Assembly: GCA_009192285.1 (NCBI GenBank)
Contig: WBVU01000011.1
Coordinates: forward strand, 1,980,668-2,044,667
DNA: 64,000 bases
Source of the DNA: Morchella semilibera
Lineage: Eukaryota; Ascomycota; Pezizomycetes; Pezizales; Morchellaceae
Reading direction: 5' to 3'
The notes under the pieces were generated by a model, which saw nothing but the letters and a program-made list of their open reading frames with translations, did not search any database and was not told where the DNA came from. The position numbers and the translations under genes were made by a program. Shown in pieces: positions 10,002 through 23,122 of the stretch; positions within the stretch are counted from its first letter, which is position 1, and every line of letters starts with the position of its first letter.

Positions 10002-12375
10002 ATCTTAAAGGGCCTGAGACGCTGTGTAACAACTCTGTAGCTAGGCTAGACCCAGGCATGCGGTGCGGAAATCTCTTATCAGTTTATGTCGTTTGATTAT
10101 CCACTAGTTTCTATCTGGCAGTTGTTTCTAGCATCTATTGGGGCTATCTTGGGCCCTTATCTTAACAAAAGCCTTATTAATCTCTCTAAAGTTGGGAAAT
10201 ATCCCTGTAATGGGATCTCAACAGTTTCATCTATCCCCCTTCTTTCACCAGGCCCGATGTCTTTTTATTCTATACCTACCTTTTTAAAGCAGGAATCCTC
10301 TATAACCACCCTTTTTATTAGTTTTCTGGAGCAAGTGATTCCGCGTGTATATATATAAGATATTTGACATAGTTATATTCCACGATTAGATATCATGATT
10401 AAATGTAGGTACGGTGTAAATTAACATCCAGCCATGAAGGAAAATTACTATGCCCCCGTTACTACATATGTTGACTAAATGTGTAACCCACACTAGCCAC
10501 AACATGACATTCTAATAATCTACATGTATGTACCTACATGCACGCACAATACACACTTAATGAAAAAAACCGCTAATTGGTCTAAATATGTACATATGCT
10601 ATTGCGCACCTCAATAACTCATACATGAGCCATAAAGTACTTGCGTATTCCAAGGACCTTGGTATATCACTTCACCAATTATAAACCCAGTTCATACAAT
10701 CATCACAAATTTCAGCATGTTCGGAGGCGGGTGCTTAATTCAACGGTACCATGCTTTGACAGAATTGTTTATTGGGCCGCATTCCATAGGAGATATACAA
10801 ACCATATTGGCTACATGTATCCTTCCGGACGTAAAGTGCTTACCTATCAGTTTACAAATAAAATTTTGTTGACTCACATGGGCGGGCTCGCATTTACATT
10901 TGTCAAATAAATAACGATATATCTCCATCCTCCGGTGTCGGGATCGATCGAAAACGATCGACCTGGTAATCAAACGTGTCCAAAGACTAAGCTTACCTAC
11001 TATGGCTTCAAAATTGAATAATTATCCATGTGTGTATATCTTAAATGGCCGGGCATCCTTGGGACCACACGTGGCAGCCAAGCACTATGTAGTACTCTAT
11101 CATGGAATGACTCCTGAGCTCTCACCTCTATAAATCCAATTTTCTGCCTTTACTATGCATACCGAAGAGGAAACCCGATACCCCTAGGCCACAGCAGTCA
11201 AATTCGTTCCAATAACTCGATTATTGAAGCGCCATGTCTTTTAAGCTCATACCCACCAATTTAGCGCGTAGATTCTGCCCTACAATATGCAGCATGCTGC
11301 ACATACGGGGCTAATTACAAGACCACTCCACATTTTGATATGCGGAGTATGAAGACGATGTACGCTGTATACATGCATATCATGCGGATACAGGAGTTGC
11401 CAATTTGAGAGATTTTTGCGCACCAGATGCCGTTTTCTCGGGCCTAGATACTCCTAGCGTTATATATGTCCTCCGGGTCTGCAGCCCATAAAGTCAGACA
11501 TCAATTGTATCAGATAAACTCGCTATTTATTCAGATCACACCTGGCAGGTCTTTCGGTTGTCGGGACACCTGCAGCCTTTCTCCGAGTAATGCAGCATTT
11601 AGACGGAAAATCTGGCAGTGCAGTCTTCTAATGGTTCAAAAAAAGCGGCGGTGACTCTTGACCGGCATTTTGTGAGTCCATAACCCTGATTCGACCCGTG
11701 GACTTCATACATTTCATGATCAGCATCCCAAAAATGAAAACTTTGTAAACCATGGCCAGCATCGAGAAGCAGAGTTTGTACCACAGTATGTACAACATGT
11801 ATGCAGTTGAGCGCAGGGGCTCTTACTGTCTAGACATTAGCGCTTGCAGCCGAGGGTGCTACCCGCGCCAGTCATTCTCCCTAGGCATTGAAGCTGGTTC
11901 TTTGGACATAAAGCCACCTCTTCAATGACTCAAGCTGTTTACCTTGTGGCGTGTTCAACAGATAATCATGCATATGGTGGGTGAAAAGTCCTATCAATTG
12001 AAGCCCTATCCCACCTATGCGAGTGCCCAAGACTTTCGTAGGGCGACGAATGATACCCAGTGAAGTGGCTCGAGTGATATTTGGTGATTTGCCACTTGAT
12101 CCCTGATTCCTCACGGCGCTTGCTGTATGTAGCTCATCTAGTGAAACATCTCTGAAGACGCGATGAGTTCTTGCATTGAAATGTGGATAAACTTTCCTAA
12201 AATCCCTAAGTTGTTTTTTCAAGGGTTAGGGATTATCTCAAATGCTTGGCAGGTGCACAATCAGTTGTTACCCGGAATCCACAAACTCGAAAAAAAGTTT
12301 GCGGCGCTCAGCTAAAGTTCAGCCAGTCTGATTCCCGCAAATAGAATCAACCTCACCCCACAGAAGATCTCAGTT
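10002..12375. other. Intergenic, AT-rich
   Basis: No supported gene in 2.4 kb. TACATGTA occurs at 10521 and 10812. A minus-strand open frame of 113 codons at 11881-12222 has no ATG near its start, although splice-acceptor-like AG sites precede it. Another follows at 11599-11784. Both may be remnants of one decayed gene, but no family is recognisable. The last 150 bases are the RPF2 promoter. Confidence 0.4.
12223..12231 (+). promoter_or_regulatory. Telobox-like GGGTTAGGG upstream of RPF2
   Basis: GGGTTAGGG lies 145 bases upstream of the RPF2 start codon. In yeasts, TTAGGG-type words bind Tbf1/Teb1-like Myb-domain factors and are found at ribosome-biogenesis and ribosomal-protein promoters. 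The site is seen directly; its role here is inference. Confidence 0.4.
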
Positions 12376-13533
12376 ATGATTCGTACAGTGTAGGTACGGC
12401 CCTGCTGGTTATTTTTTTTTCTCATTTTAACAGTCTAGTGAAACTACTAACACCAATCAGAAAACCTCGCAATGCGCGCTCAAAACGTGCGCTCGATGAT
12501 CGTGAAGCAAAGCTTGTCGAGAACCAAAAGAAGACCCTGTTTCTATCCGGTACATCTACTAGCGAGCTGAGCAGACAGGCACTTGGAGATCTTGTAAGAC
12601 TCAATCTACTTCAAAGTATCCCTCCCAGTTGTAATTCTGATGATTCTGGCAATTTCAGCACGCACTCAAGAAGCCCCATGCTATCAAGTTCACCAAAAAG
12701 AACGCAGTCCATCCATTCGAGGATGCTGCTCCTCTCGAGTTCTTTTCCACAAAGAACGATGCCTCCTTTCTCGTCCTTGCTACACACTCCAAGAAGCGTC
12801 CTCACAACCTCACATTCGCGCGCACATTCGACCACAAGATTCTAGACATGATCGAGTTCGGAATTGACGAATCCAGCTTCCGCCCCCTCGACTCTTTCAA
12901 GAACGCCAAGTTTGCCATTGGAATGAAACCTATGATCTCATTCAGCGGAAGCTTATTCGATTCTGCGCCAAACTACAAGCTTGTCAAGTCAATGTTCCTC
13001 GACTTCTTCAGAGGTGAAACAGTGAAGGCTGTCGATGTGGAGGGGCTGCAGTACATCATTAGCATTGCGGTTAGTGAGCCGACGGATCTGGTCCCAAGCC
13101 CACCGGTGCATATGAGGGTGCACATGATCAAGACCAAGAAGAGCGGACAAAAGTTGCCGAGAGTAGAGGTCGAGGAGATTGGCCCCAGGATAGATTTTAG
13201 GATCAGAAGAATCCAGGAACCCGATGAAGCCATGTTGAAGGAGGCGCTTAAGAAGCCTAGACAACTTGAGGTGCGTACATCGCTGTTTCCCTTTGTTTCT
13301 GTGGCATGTTTGGATTACTAACGATGTTATGTGGTAAATAGGCGAGAACGAAGAAGAACATCGAGACAGACGTTATCGGAGACAAACTCGGACGTATCCA
13401 TACCGGGAAGCAAGACCTGAACAAGATGCAGTCAAGAAAAATGAAGGGTTTGAAGAGAGGCCCTACTGACGACGAAGAGGAAACACTTGTAGATGATGAA
13501 GATGACAAGGCTAAAAAAGCACGTCTGTCATAG
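12376..13533 (+). CDS. RPF2: Ribosome production factor 2, Brix-domain protein
   Basis: Four exons: 12376-12389, 12461-12593, 12659-13270 and 13342-13533, giving 316 residues. The tiny first exon encodes MIRTV, which with the second exon reads MIRTVKPRNARSKRAL, matching the start of yeast Rpf2. Further signatures are EAKLVENQKKTLFLSG, ALKKP, HPFEDAAPLEFFSTKND, THSKKRPHNLTFARTFDHK (the Brix/sigma70-like motif), MFLDFFRGE, EIGPRIDFRIRRI, KKPRQLE and KLGRIHTGKQDLNKMQSRK. The C-terminus is acidic and then basic. In yeast the protein works with Rrs1 to bring the 5S rRNA-Rpl5-Rpl11 particle into nucleolar pre-60S ribosomes and to allow 27S pre-rRNA processing. The gene looks intact. It is the first of four co-oriented RNA/ribosome-related genes. 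Confidence 0.97.
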
Positions 13534-13980
13534 GAGTGGGAGGGGTAGCATACTTACTTAATGGAGTTCATGAGTCGGTGGTCAAAAAAATCTGTACATT
13601 TAAACTTATTTGGGGACATTGTTTTCTGCTGTCTTTCTCTTTCTTTTACTGAAAGCCTTTCCCTTGCCTTACACGATGTGATATTTGGCGAATGAAACCT
13701 TTGAGCCTGGTATCAAGCGTAGGCTAAGAGATGTGTTTGGTTGCATGAAATGATGTCATGTATCCCGGGGAAAGCGCGGCCATAGTCCGAATTACTGCTA
13801 GATCTAGTCTGACGTCTACGATTAAAAAGACCCCCGGGCGTAGGCCCTAGCTACAAGTTACAATCATTTCTATTGTCCGGGTAATACCCCAATGTCCGCC
13901 AAGGCTGAGGCTCAAAGAGATCATTTCCTCTGTCAAAAAAAAATCTTGAAAATCCATATTCCCTGCAGACATCTTAGAAA
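13534..13980. other. Short intergenic between RPF2 and LCP5
   Basis: 447 bases holding the 3' flank of RPF2 and the LCP5 promoter. A pyrimidine-rich stretch lies at about 13620-13670 and an A8-9 tract near 13936. No gene. Confidence 0.6.
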
Positions 13981-15132
13981 ATGGCCGCCCTTCTAGAATT
14001 GCTCACAACATTGATAACATCCCTCACTTCTGCCTCTACCTCCCTAACATCCGCTGAATTCCCACCAGTTACCATACCCGAAAATGGAATCTCCCTTCTA
14101 GACGTCAAAAATGAGCTCCTACTCTCATATTTACACAACCTCGTTTTCCTCGTGCTCATCAAGCTGCGCTCGGGCTCCCTAGACCCCACGAAAAAAAACG
14201 GCGAGTTTGGTAGTGAGGTCGTCAAAGATCTTGTTAAGATCAGGCTTCTTCTCGAGAAGGGCGTCAAGCCGCTGGAGACGAAGCTCAAATACCAGATCGA
14301 CAAAGTCGTCGCCGCGGCCGTCGATGAGGAGCTTTCAAAGTCCGGAAATGCGGCACTAATGCCTACCACTGGCGCCGGTACTAGTACAGCAGTAGCAGAA
14401 GAAGAAGAGTCCGATGATGGGGTTGAACACGACGACTACGGGGTCTACAACAAGAAGACAACAGCCGTAACAGCAGCGGCGCCCGCATCTACAATCGCCA
14501 ACAAGGAGCTCTCGTTCCGCCCGAACCCTCTGGCTTTGGCAAAACCGAGCTCAGCAGCGCTTCCGGGCGTTGGGGAGACGGCGGGTAAGGAAGGGATCTA
14601 CAAGCCTCCGCGATTCTCGGCCACCGTCATGCCGGAGTTTGCAACAGCAGCGAGCGGAAAAATCGATGGCAAGCGCGAGAGAGAGAACGCCGGCAGGAAT
14701 AAGAGCCACATGCTGGACGAGTTTATCGCGGACGAGATGTCGGCTGCGCCAATGGCAACGCCATCTATCGGATCCACCATCGTGGCCGGAGGAAGGGTGA
14801 CGAAGAGCGCCAGCGAGAGAAGAGAGGAGCAGGAGAGGAGAGAGTACGAGGAAAACAACTTCGTGAGGTTACCACAGCTAAGCAAGAAAGAGCTGAGGGA
14901 ACGGAAGAGGAGGGGCGGAGATAATGGTGGACAGTTTGGCGGCGAAGACTGGAGAGATTTCGCCGGCGATTTGGATAGATTAACCAAGGGCGCTGAGAAG
15001 GGCTCTAAGAGCAGCAGACTACTAGAGAACAGCAGGAAGAGACGAGGCGATGAAGAAGGTGGGAGGAGCGGCGGGAGAGCACTAGGTTCTCTCTATAATT
15101 CAAAGAAGAGGATGTTGAAGAGGAGAACATAG
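13981..15132 (+). CDS. LCP5: Sas10/Utp3/C1D-family U3 snoRNP protein (Lcp5/neuroguidin)
   Basis: Single exon, 383 residues. Residues about 7-110 form the helical Sas10/Utp3/C1D domain (LLDVKNELLLSYLHNLVFLV, then EKGVKPLETKLKYQIDKVV). A low-complexity Ala/Thr/acidic linker follows. Next comes the conserved segment ELSFRPNPLAL with GIYKPPRFSAT, characteristic of the Lcp5/neuroguidin branch, and EREN..RNKSHMLDEFIADEMS. The C-terminus is strongly basic (KKELRERKRR and SKKRMLKRR at the end). In yeast Lcp5 is an essential component of the SSU processome acting in early 18S rRNA maturation in the nucleolus. The start at 13981 is the first ATG and gives the expected N-terminus. No truncation. Confidence 0.93.
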   Translation: MAALLELLTTLITSLTSASTSLTSAEFPPVTIPENGISLLDVKNELLLSYLHNLVFLVLIKLRSGSLDPTKKNGEFGSEVVKDLVKIRLLLEKGVKPLETKLKYQIDKVVAAAVDEELSKSGNAALMPTTGAGTSTAVAEEEESDDGVEHDDYGVYNKKTTAVTAAAPASTIANKELSFRPNPLALAKPSSAALPGVGETAGKEGIYKPPRFSATVMPEFATAASGKIDGKRERENAGRNKSHMLDEFIADEMSAAPMATPSIGSTIVAGGRVTKSASERREEQERREYEENNFVRLPQLSKKELRERKRRGGDNGGQFGGEDWRDFAGDLDRLTKGAEKGSKSSRLLENSRKRRGDEEGGRSGGRALGSLYNSKKRMLKRRT

Positions 15133-15443
15133 ACGTATTCGAATTTCCTTTGTATTTTGTGAATAATCTGTATAAATATAAAAAAAGTTTAGGTCATTAG
15201 CTATCAAATACAAACAACGGTCGAAAATATGTATATTGAATAAATCCCGGGTATCAATGATTCTCTCTGCGGAATTATTGTTATCATCTAGCGTGCTCGC
15301 ACCTACTTCATCTCACCGAACCCCTTATCACGAAGCCACTGCTTCAATCTCACTTACCACAACACCTGCCCCACCAACTGTCACGATAGAGGCTCCCTCA
15401 ACCCCCCTCTCAATCCTCACGACGTTACTTCAAACAGCTCATC
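15133..15443. other. LCP5 3' flank and LSM8 promoter
   Basis: About 310 bases. The AT-rich part at 15150-15190 (TATAAATATAAAAAAAG) suits a 3'-end signal. The rest is C-rich with no initiator box I can name. A short open frame at 15236-15469 overlaps the LSM8 start and is probably chance. Confidence 0.5.
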
Positions 15444-15815
15444 ATGTCAAACCTCCAATCCTTCGTTAACAGTAGGCCCCACTCACCCCCTCATTCACCC
15501 CACCTATCCCATCGCTAACTCCCGGCGACAACTACAGAGACAGTCACAATCCTCACCTCTGACGGTCGTACTTTAACCGGAAAGCTCCTAGGCCATGACC
15601 AGACAACCAACCTAATACTATCTCATACAATCGAGCGTATCTTCAGCCCCGCATCCGCAGGCCCAGATGAACCGACCCAGCAAGTCGAACACGGGCTATA
15701 TCTTATCCGCGGGGATAACGTGGCTGTTTGTGGGCTCGTAGACGACGAGCTGGACTCAGGAATTGACTGGGCGCTGGTTAGAGCTGAGCCTTTGGGTGGG
15801 ATGAAGCACTCGTGA
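15444..15815 (+). CDS. LSM8: U6 snRNA-associated Sm-like protein LSm8
   Basis: Two exons, 15444-15471 and 15538-15815, giving 101 residues. The protein begins MSNLQSFVNK and carries a complete Sm fold. The Sm1 motif is TVTILTSDGRTLTGKLLGHD with TNLIL. The Sm2 motif is GLYLIRGDNVAVCGLVDDE; the RGDNVA wording is typical of LSm8 and close to the human protein. LSm8 is the subunit that distinguishes the nuclear LSm2-8 ring, which binds the 3' oligo-U of U6 snRNA, from the cytoplasmic LSm1-7 ring. The early small intron within the first ten codons is seen by its GTAGGC donor and CTACAG acceptor; a coding frame upstream of 15538 is otherwise absent. The gene looks intact. Confidence 0.93.
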
Positions 15816-17020
15816 GCTTGCTTGTGGATCGTAACAGGGTTAGGGTTAGGAGCTGGGGTCTTGAAACGTCGAACGACGAATAATTTCCAATTATACCATT
15901 ATCAACAGGGATACGATGCGACTTTTTCTACTAAATCTTTTTCCAGCGCAACGTGAGGAACAAAGCGTCCACGAGGTGAGAAGTCCTGTAGCTAAATAAG
16001 ACTTGAGGGGTATAAGTTTTCGCTGTATATATTTTCTCTAAATCTGGGTTCTTTGCGCGTGGTGTCAAATTTGGCGAATAAAGCTTTTTTTTTACTAGCT
16101 AATTACTTAACTATACAGTTGTAAATATAGCTGTTTTTAGTTCTAAGCCTTGGAGGGTGAGGGAGGTTCTTAGCGCCATCTCAAGAATGGGTGAGGATGC
16201 AATCGAGTGATCCTTCATGACAGGTTGATTTTCGCTTCCTGGCCTAATCTGTAATGCCTATGGCCAAACATCATGCGCATCACCGAAGCGCGCGACTTCT
16301 AAGCTTAAGCTTTATCCACTCAAGGTTCAAGCTCGACCATATTGCTTACAGCCGTGCTTTTGCATTAATACCAAGCCCTTAATATCGTGTAACATTTCCT
16401 AAAAAAGAATATCATCATAAGCGACAATAACCCCCTCTTCTCTAGACATCATCCTTGAAATAACTTTATGCATAGGTGCGTAAGTCACAGGAAGGGAGTA
16501 GTTATTGTTTTCGAGGCTACGAGGCCTCAAGGCCTTTCGAGTGACGGGCTGTGCAGAATGTATATCCTAGCTAGAGTCGCTATTTCTTTACTCTAAACTA
16601 CTCGAGGCCCTCTACAGATATCTTAACAGGCCAAGGTCGCACTTAGGTTTTTAAGTCCGAAAGTTTAAGCGATGCTTAGTATATACGACATCGAACAAGG
16701 CACAAACAAATAAAGGGATTCAGACAAAGACTAAACAAAACGCCCCCCAGGCTGGCATGCCTAGAGTAATTTTGTTATTTAACCGCGGCCCCCAATCTTC
16801 GTGCTGATCCTAGCAAAAAGAAAAGGAAAGAAAGAAAAAAAAAACCATGGGTCTGTCTATTGGCGATCTTTATGCCTTGGGTGCACTATTGAAGTCATCC
16901 ACAGTTTACATCTTATCTTATCTAATCTCCCTAGCTGCCCTAGTCTTACTGGTTGAACACTTCGACACCCCACCACATCAACCAGCAAGAACCCTAGCAA
17001 ACGCACATCAGCGAAGAACC
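15816..17020. other. Intergenic and leader of the N-terminal methyltransferase gene
   Basis: No separate gene seen. It holds a telomere-like word at 15836-15850 and several homopolymers. From an ATG at 16847 an open frame runs in phase into the methyltransferase start at 17021 (see that entry). Confidence 0.5.
15836..15850 (+). repeat. Interstitial telomere-like AGGGTTAGGGTTAGG
   Basis: Two adjoining TTAGGG units lie about 20 bases after the LSM8 stop codon. They match the Pezizomycotina telomere repeat in sequence. They could be a telobox-type factor site or a healed break; two units do not decide. Confidence 0.6.
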
Positions 17021-17995
<975 letters not shown>

Positions 17996-20900
17996 TGATG
18001 TTGCAAATTTATCCAGGAATACGGTTTCCACTGGTAATTTCATGAAAAAAAACTGTCTAGAAACAGTAAGTAGTCACATAAATAATCAAGCAGAGCTTAC
18101 CAGGGTAACTCATTAAAAAATACCGGTCTCGCCGAAAACCCCCAATGCCAGATAGTTAGAGCTTCATAAAGAAATGTGATGCAATAGTTTAACCCAGCTC
18201 TTTGAAGAGTGGATCCTGGGTATTGTGGGTTCTGGGATGGAGGAGGGGGAGGACTGGAAGCCGGCAGGTTCTTTCCTAATTCCGGCAACTACGAACTTTA
18301 CGATATTATGGAAACATATGACCTTACCAATGCCTAGGATCTATAGTCCCTTAATCATTCACCTTGACACGTACTAGAACCAGGTTGAACTTTTTATCTT
18401 TCCCTACAAATAACTCTATGACTATGAATATGATCTAAATCGAGGATCAAAGAATGATCTATCATATTAGCCTTATATTCTTTTCCCGCTTTATGCAGTT
18501 GCCCCCCCCCCCCCTTAACCGTCTCTGTGTCCCCACAGCCACCTCCACTAAATGATCAAAGCGTGAGCTGGTAGCTATTCACAGTATAGAACTCAAGCCC
18601 GTAGAGCGTAAAGATTTGGGGGTAGTAGGTAGTCTGCCGCGCGCGCTACTCTATCTATGGATATATATAAGTCTTGGACAGCCATATCTAGAAATACAAC
18701 TATACCATTGAGGCCAGCACCTTGATTATAATTGGTACGCGAAGGAGAGGCTATATTGGCGTATTTTTTTCTCTCTATTATGTAGTCGAGGATGTTCTTT
18801 AAGCCGAGGGGAATACAGTAGTAAATCTTGCTGTGCTTTACAGCTTACCCGCCTAGCTAGCTAGGCTACTAATAATCACGAAAATATGTCAAGATAACCG
18901 GCGACGCAAGTCTTGGGCACTCGGGCCCTCTCCTAGTGTATTGTTGATATTCCATTCTTCATATCACAGACTCTCACTCGTAGACTGCCACTATAAGCTT
19001 TATTACACCAGGAGTGTCATAACCGCGTTCCAAAACTTCCAATATAGTACGCAAAAATAGAATGAGACGAGGCGAAACTTGACAGTGTCTCCGACGATTG
19101 ATATAGATTTTTCTAGTGGCTGGTTTCGTGGGAGGTTTCAGGAGAAGCTTGCTTATTCTTATCAATAATTTAGTACTGGCCGGAGGGTATGGATACCGGC
19201 TAGCTATCAGGGGGGCCAATAAACCCCATCATCGGATTGGTTGCATGTAGTTGCAGGTACTGTTGGTGCCGAAAATAAGTAACTGACTTCCGGCCGCGAA
19301 CTTATCAATCTTGGTACGCATTAACGCAGCGACTTGAGATCCCAAGAGCGGGTAGGTAACCAAAAAAAAAAAAAAAAGGAAGAATGTCTTACTTGGACTC
19401 TCTCTTCGTTGTTCGAAGACAAGGTGACGTCTTTGGGATTTACCTAATATAATAATTTGTAAGTTCGGCCTGAAGAGCTGCGGAACCTAACTGTAATCAG
19501 TTTGCATGAAAGAGTTGACCAATCACAAATGATTCTCTAGGCGCGGGCACTAGTCTCGCTAAGAGCTTAAATCCTTGGACAGCACCTTCCCTGCCTTACA
19601 CCATTCTGCACATGCACACCCTGTACCTACTTAGTCGAGAGAGATCAAGGATTCAATAATCAAGTCTCTATTCCTGGAGCCTCCCAGAAAAAGAACTGAG
19701 CGGCGATCAACTGGGTGGAGGTCGCGGGACATTCCCGATCCACGGTTGGTTTCCCCGTTTTTGTTGTTGTTTTAAATGATAATTCAAACACGTGCTACTT
19801 TCGCTTATACATGGCCTGTGTGCGGTAAGGAGGTTCGGAGTTCGGCCTGAGTAAAGTGTTGAACTTCACTCTCCTGGAACAATATTGCGGGTTTCTGCTG
19901 GTGATTACGGTCGTTAAACCCCAAGATGGGTGAAGTCCACTAGGAATATCGGCAGTTCCTCAACATAAGGCAATTGATATCTACGCTCTAAACACATATA
20001 TACGTCCGCCCCATATCAGTAAATACATGATGATCATTGAGGAGCTGACCGCGTACCTGCTCTATAGCAAGTTAATAGGCTCCCGGTCCTCACTTATCCT
20101 TACCCGTATAGAACAACTATCACCACTTGCTGGGCTGTTGGTTAACGGTCGATAGTTATTTCATTGTGGACAGGAGCTCCCTAATAGGGTATCTCCACAG
20201 AACAGAAGGACCTCCTGGTGTTTGACGCGAGTTCTAGAAAATTATCCGCCGCCAAATTCATCAGAGACTCTGACGCATACTCCACACGCTCCAAACCCCA
20301 ACAATAGATGATAGATGTGCATGTGGGGAACTTTCTCAACCCCTCCTCCTCCCTTACTACGTACATGCGTCTCCTCATCCAATTTTTGGAGAAACCTCGT
20401 TTCAGGTCTTTCCACCCGGAGTATTCGGTCCTTAAGGTACCAATCCAGTGTCATTGGTTCAAGCCAGGTGGAGCTAAACACATCTGATGTGAACGGTGTG
20501 GCAACGAATATGGGGGTAACCACTGAAAATGCGTGATTTTCCCACTTTCAGGTACCTCTAATCCCCGTTATGGACTAACGACAGCCATTCAAATTCATTT
20601 TTGCCCTTGTCTGTTAATCGGTTTAGATAAGGTCTCCCGCATGCAAAGCGCCTAACCGCCGAGCATTGACCAATAGGAACGCTCGTATGTGCCAAGACAC
20701 CCAATAGTAGCCAAAATAGTAACCACCTTACCTGGGCCAATTGGTCCAACAGCTTGGCACAGTTTGAGCCCCTGATGCTCTCTCTCGCTTCTAAAGAATC
20801 TTTTTTTTGGTAGTCTGGGAAATAAGCGCTGGCGAAGGGGTGACATTTTGAGCAAGAGATAAAGTCAACTCGATGCCCTCCCCTCTGGCTGCCACATTCA

Positions 20901-21093
20901 ATAACACATCTGCCGTACAAAAGAGGATCTGGAGGCTCGAAAATCGATCTCAAACCTCCTCGCTATTATTTACTAGAGCCGCGCTCTCGGGATATTTACA
21001 TAAGAAACAGTATTGATCATTCCTTTTGGCTTACTTTTCCTTCTGAAAATCACTCTCTATAAAACAGAAAAAAGAAAATAGCAATTTCACAAT
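17996..21093. other. Intergenic, 3.1 kb
   Basis: No supported gene. It holds a 13-base C run at 18502-18514 and a 16-base A run at 19362-19377. A protein-like stretch on the plus strand near 20214-20310 is quickly interrupted and may be a relic of unknown origin. A TATAAAA at 21058 precedes the next gene by only 36 bases. Confidence 0.45.
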
Positions 21094-21795
21094 ATGGTTT
21101 CTCAACGATACTCGTTCATTGCCCTCATAGTGGCTGCTGCCTTCTCTCCTCTCGGCGCAGTATTAGCACAGACTACCACTACTGGCATCGTCCCTACACC
21201 CACTACCACCGGTTTGCTCGTTGCTACTGTCACCGGTACTGAATCATCAGCCACTCCGACCTCAAGCTCTACCGAACCAGCACCCGCAAGTACAAGCGCT
21301 GCCCAAACAGACGGACTTAGCTACTACCCTACTGTCCCTGGGCAGTCCTACGATGACCCCAACCAGCTCATTGACGAAACCGCGGAAGACAGTGCTGGCG
21401 CAGACGGATCTTCGGACACTTTTATCAACATCCCTCTTGGGGCTCAAATCGGTATTATTTCAGTCGTTGTCATCGCTGGTATCGGTGGATTAGTGGCTGG
21501 TTATCTGTGGTACATGCGCCGTCGTAGGCAGTGGGAGCTACAGGGAAGGCGTCGTTCTCTTGTACCAAGGCTCTCCGTCAGTGCGCGTGGAGGTCTCAAG
21601 ATGTCAAGGCCGATCATTACCCGACAGCCTCCTGTTCCACCGACCCCAACTGCAGTCAGAAGTTCAACGAACAGCGTGGCGAACTTTATCCCGATAGATT
21701 TGGAGAAGGGGGCAAAGCAGGGAAGGAACGAGTTTGAACTTGGCCCAGAAGATAATAGTGGACCAAGATGGAAGAATATGTTCTCGAAAAAATAA
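21094..21795 (+). CDS. Single-pass ST-rich membrane protein (Mid2/Wsc-like layout)
   Basis: Single exon, 233 residues. Residues 1-25 form a signal peptide ending GAVLAQ. Residues about 26-110 form a Thr/Ser/Pro/Ala-rich, likely heavily O-mannosylated ectodomain with an acidic end. Residues about 117-140 form one membrane helix, followed by a stop-transfer RRRR (142-145). A basic cytoplasmic tail (146-233) contains two Pro-rich stretches and ends in a Lys-rich FSKK. This layout is that of fungal cell-wall sensors (Mid2/Wsc-like) and of many small plasma-membrane proteins. No WSC cysteine domain is present, so a specific sensor role is not shown. I do not recognise a named family. Confidence 0.78.
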   Translation: MVSQRYSFIALIVAAAFSPLGAVLAQTTTTGIVPTPTTTGLLVATVTGTESSATPTSSSTEPAPASTSAAQTDGLSYYPTVPGQSYDDPNQLIDETAEDSAGADGSSDTFINIPLGAQIGIISVVVIAGIGGLVAGYLWYMRRRRQWELQGRRRSLVPRLSVSARGGLKMSRPIITRQPPVPPTPTAVRSSTNSVANFIPIDLEKGAKQGRNEFELGPEDNSGPRWKNMFSKK

Positions 21796-22993
21796 GCAGT
21801 CACCTTGATTGATCGGCTATAATTATGTCTTTCATGATTAGAAAGAGGTGGGACTCATTTTCATTGATAAATATTAGGGATTTCTTTACTTTGTTTTTTT
21901 CTTTATGACGATCGTTAGTTACCCGCAAGGAAAAATTGTAACTTATTAAACGAATTTCTGTATGTCTAGCTGGTGTTTTTTTGGTTACTTTCTGGAGCAT
22001 TATTTCCTTTTTTTCTTCTATGTCTGCACATGGCTTTCGGCCGCTCTGCCGGCGCATTATTGGGAGGCTTTTTTTTTTTTACTTTCTTTATATCTGCAGC
22101 TGCGCTCGTTAATTAGGCTGGGATCTAACTCTATCTTTGTGTATAATTATTACTTACGTTCTTTAGATCCCCCTCTTACGCAGGGGGGGGGGGGGGAACA
22201 TCGTCGCTTCAGATGATGACCTTTTTTTTTATATTAAAACAAATTGGTTTCCCACAAAGTTATACATTTCTTCATGACTGCACGAGAAAGAAAATATCGA
22301 ATGATATTCATAATAGGCTGAACTTTCTTGCCTCATAAGCATCCTTGAAACAATATATATACCTGGATAGTTTTGCATCCCTGGTCTGAGACGGGAAAGG
22401 GCAATACCAACATTCTTGGGGAATTACTTGGCTACTATAAAACCCATGACCCTGGCAATCGCCGTAAAGGAACGGGCGTTAAAAAAGTGATGCAACTACT
22501 GGAGCGCAGAAAATATTGGTTCCCTCCTACCATCCTGACATACTAAATACATCACAGCCTAACGTTTTAGCATCTGGTCATCAAACCTTACTAATATTGG
22601 CATTAGAAATCGATAAGTATGTACAGGAATTCCAACCAAACAAATGGTTGCCAATTGCCGAGACGGATTGGTAATGGATTGTGTTTTGGCGGCGCTCGCT
22701 TTACAAATCCCACTACATACACGTATATGGAAAAGGCTCTATGCCCTGAGATTTCTCAGATAAGTTCCAAGAGGACGCTGAGATAAAAAAAAGGGGGGGG
22801 GGGCGAGGAGTAAATATCAAACTGCCATCCTGAGCCCTTGGTACAGTTGGCACTAGGTGAGGTTTTTCCATAACATCCGGGTTGCATGCATGTATGAAGT
22901 ATAAACAAAAAAAAAAAAAAAAAAAAATTTCCTCTTGAAAAAACGTCGAGTGATAGTTGTGATGCGGGGAATTACGGGAGTGGGCCGATAACT

Positions 22994-23122
22994 ATACTCG
23001 TAGTTTTCTAACGTTTCTGAACTGGGCTGGGTCTGCATATGGGCGTAAATCGTGCTTGGCAACTAGATTTTGGTGGCATGCAGACCCAGTCCAGTTCGGA
23101 AACGTTAGAAAACTACGAGTAT
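22994..23122. repeat. Fold-back hairpin with 45-base arms
   Basis: Arms 22994-23038 and 23078-23122 are inverted copies matching at 43 of 45 positions, around a 39-base loop. The arm begins ATACTCGTAGTTTTCTAACG. No coding capacity, so it may be a miniature fold-back element (MITE-like). No clear target-site duplication could be seen. Confidence 0.75.

Noticed and set aside
11599-12222. Two minus-strand open frames (113 and 62 codons) beside RPF2
   Set aside because: The longer has no ATG near its start, a first exon would have to sit in the RPF2 promoter or gene, and no family is recognised. Possible relic only.
15836-15850. TTAGGG repeat as evidence of a chromosome end
   Set aside because: Only two units, in the middle of conserved housekeeping genes.
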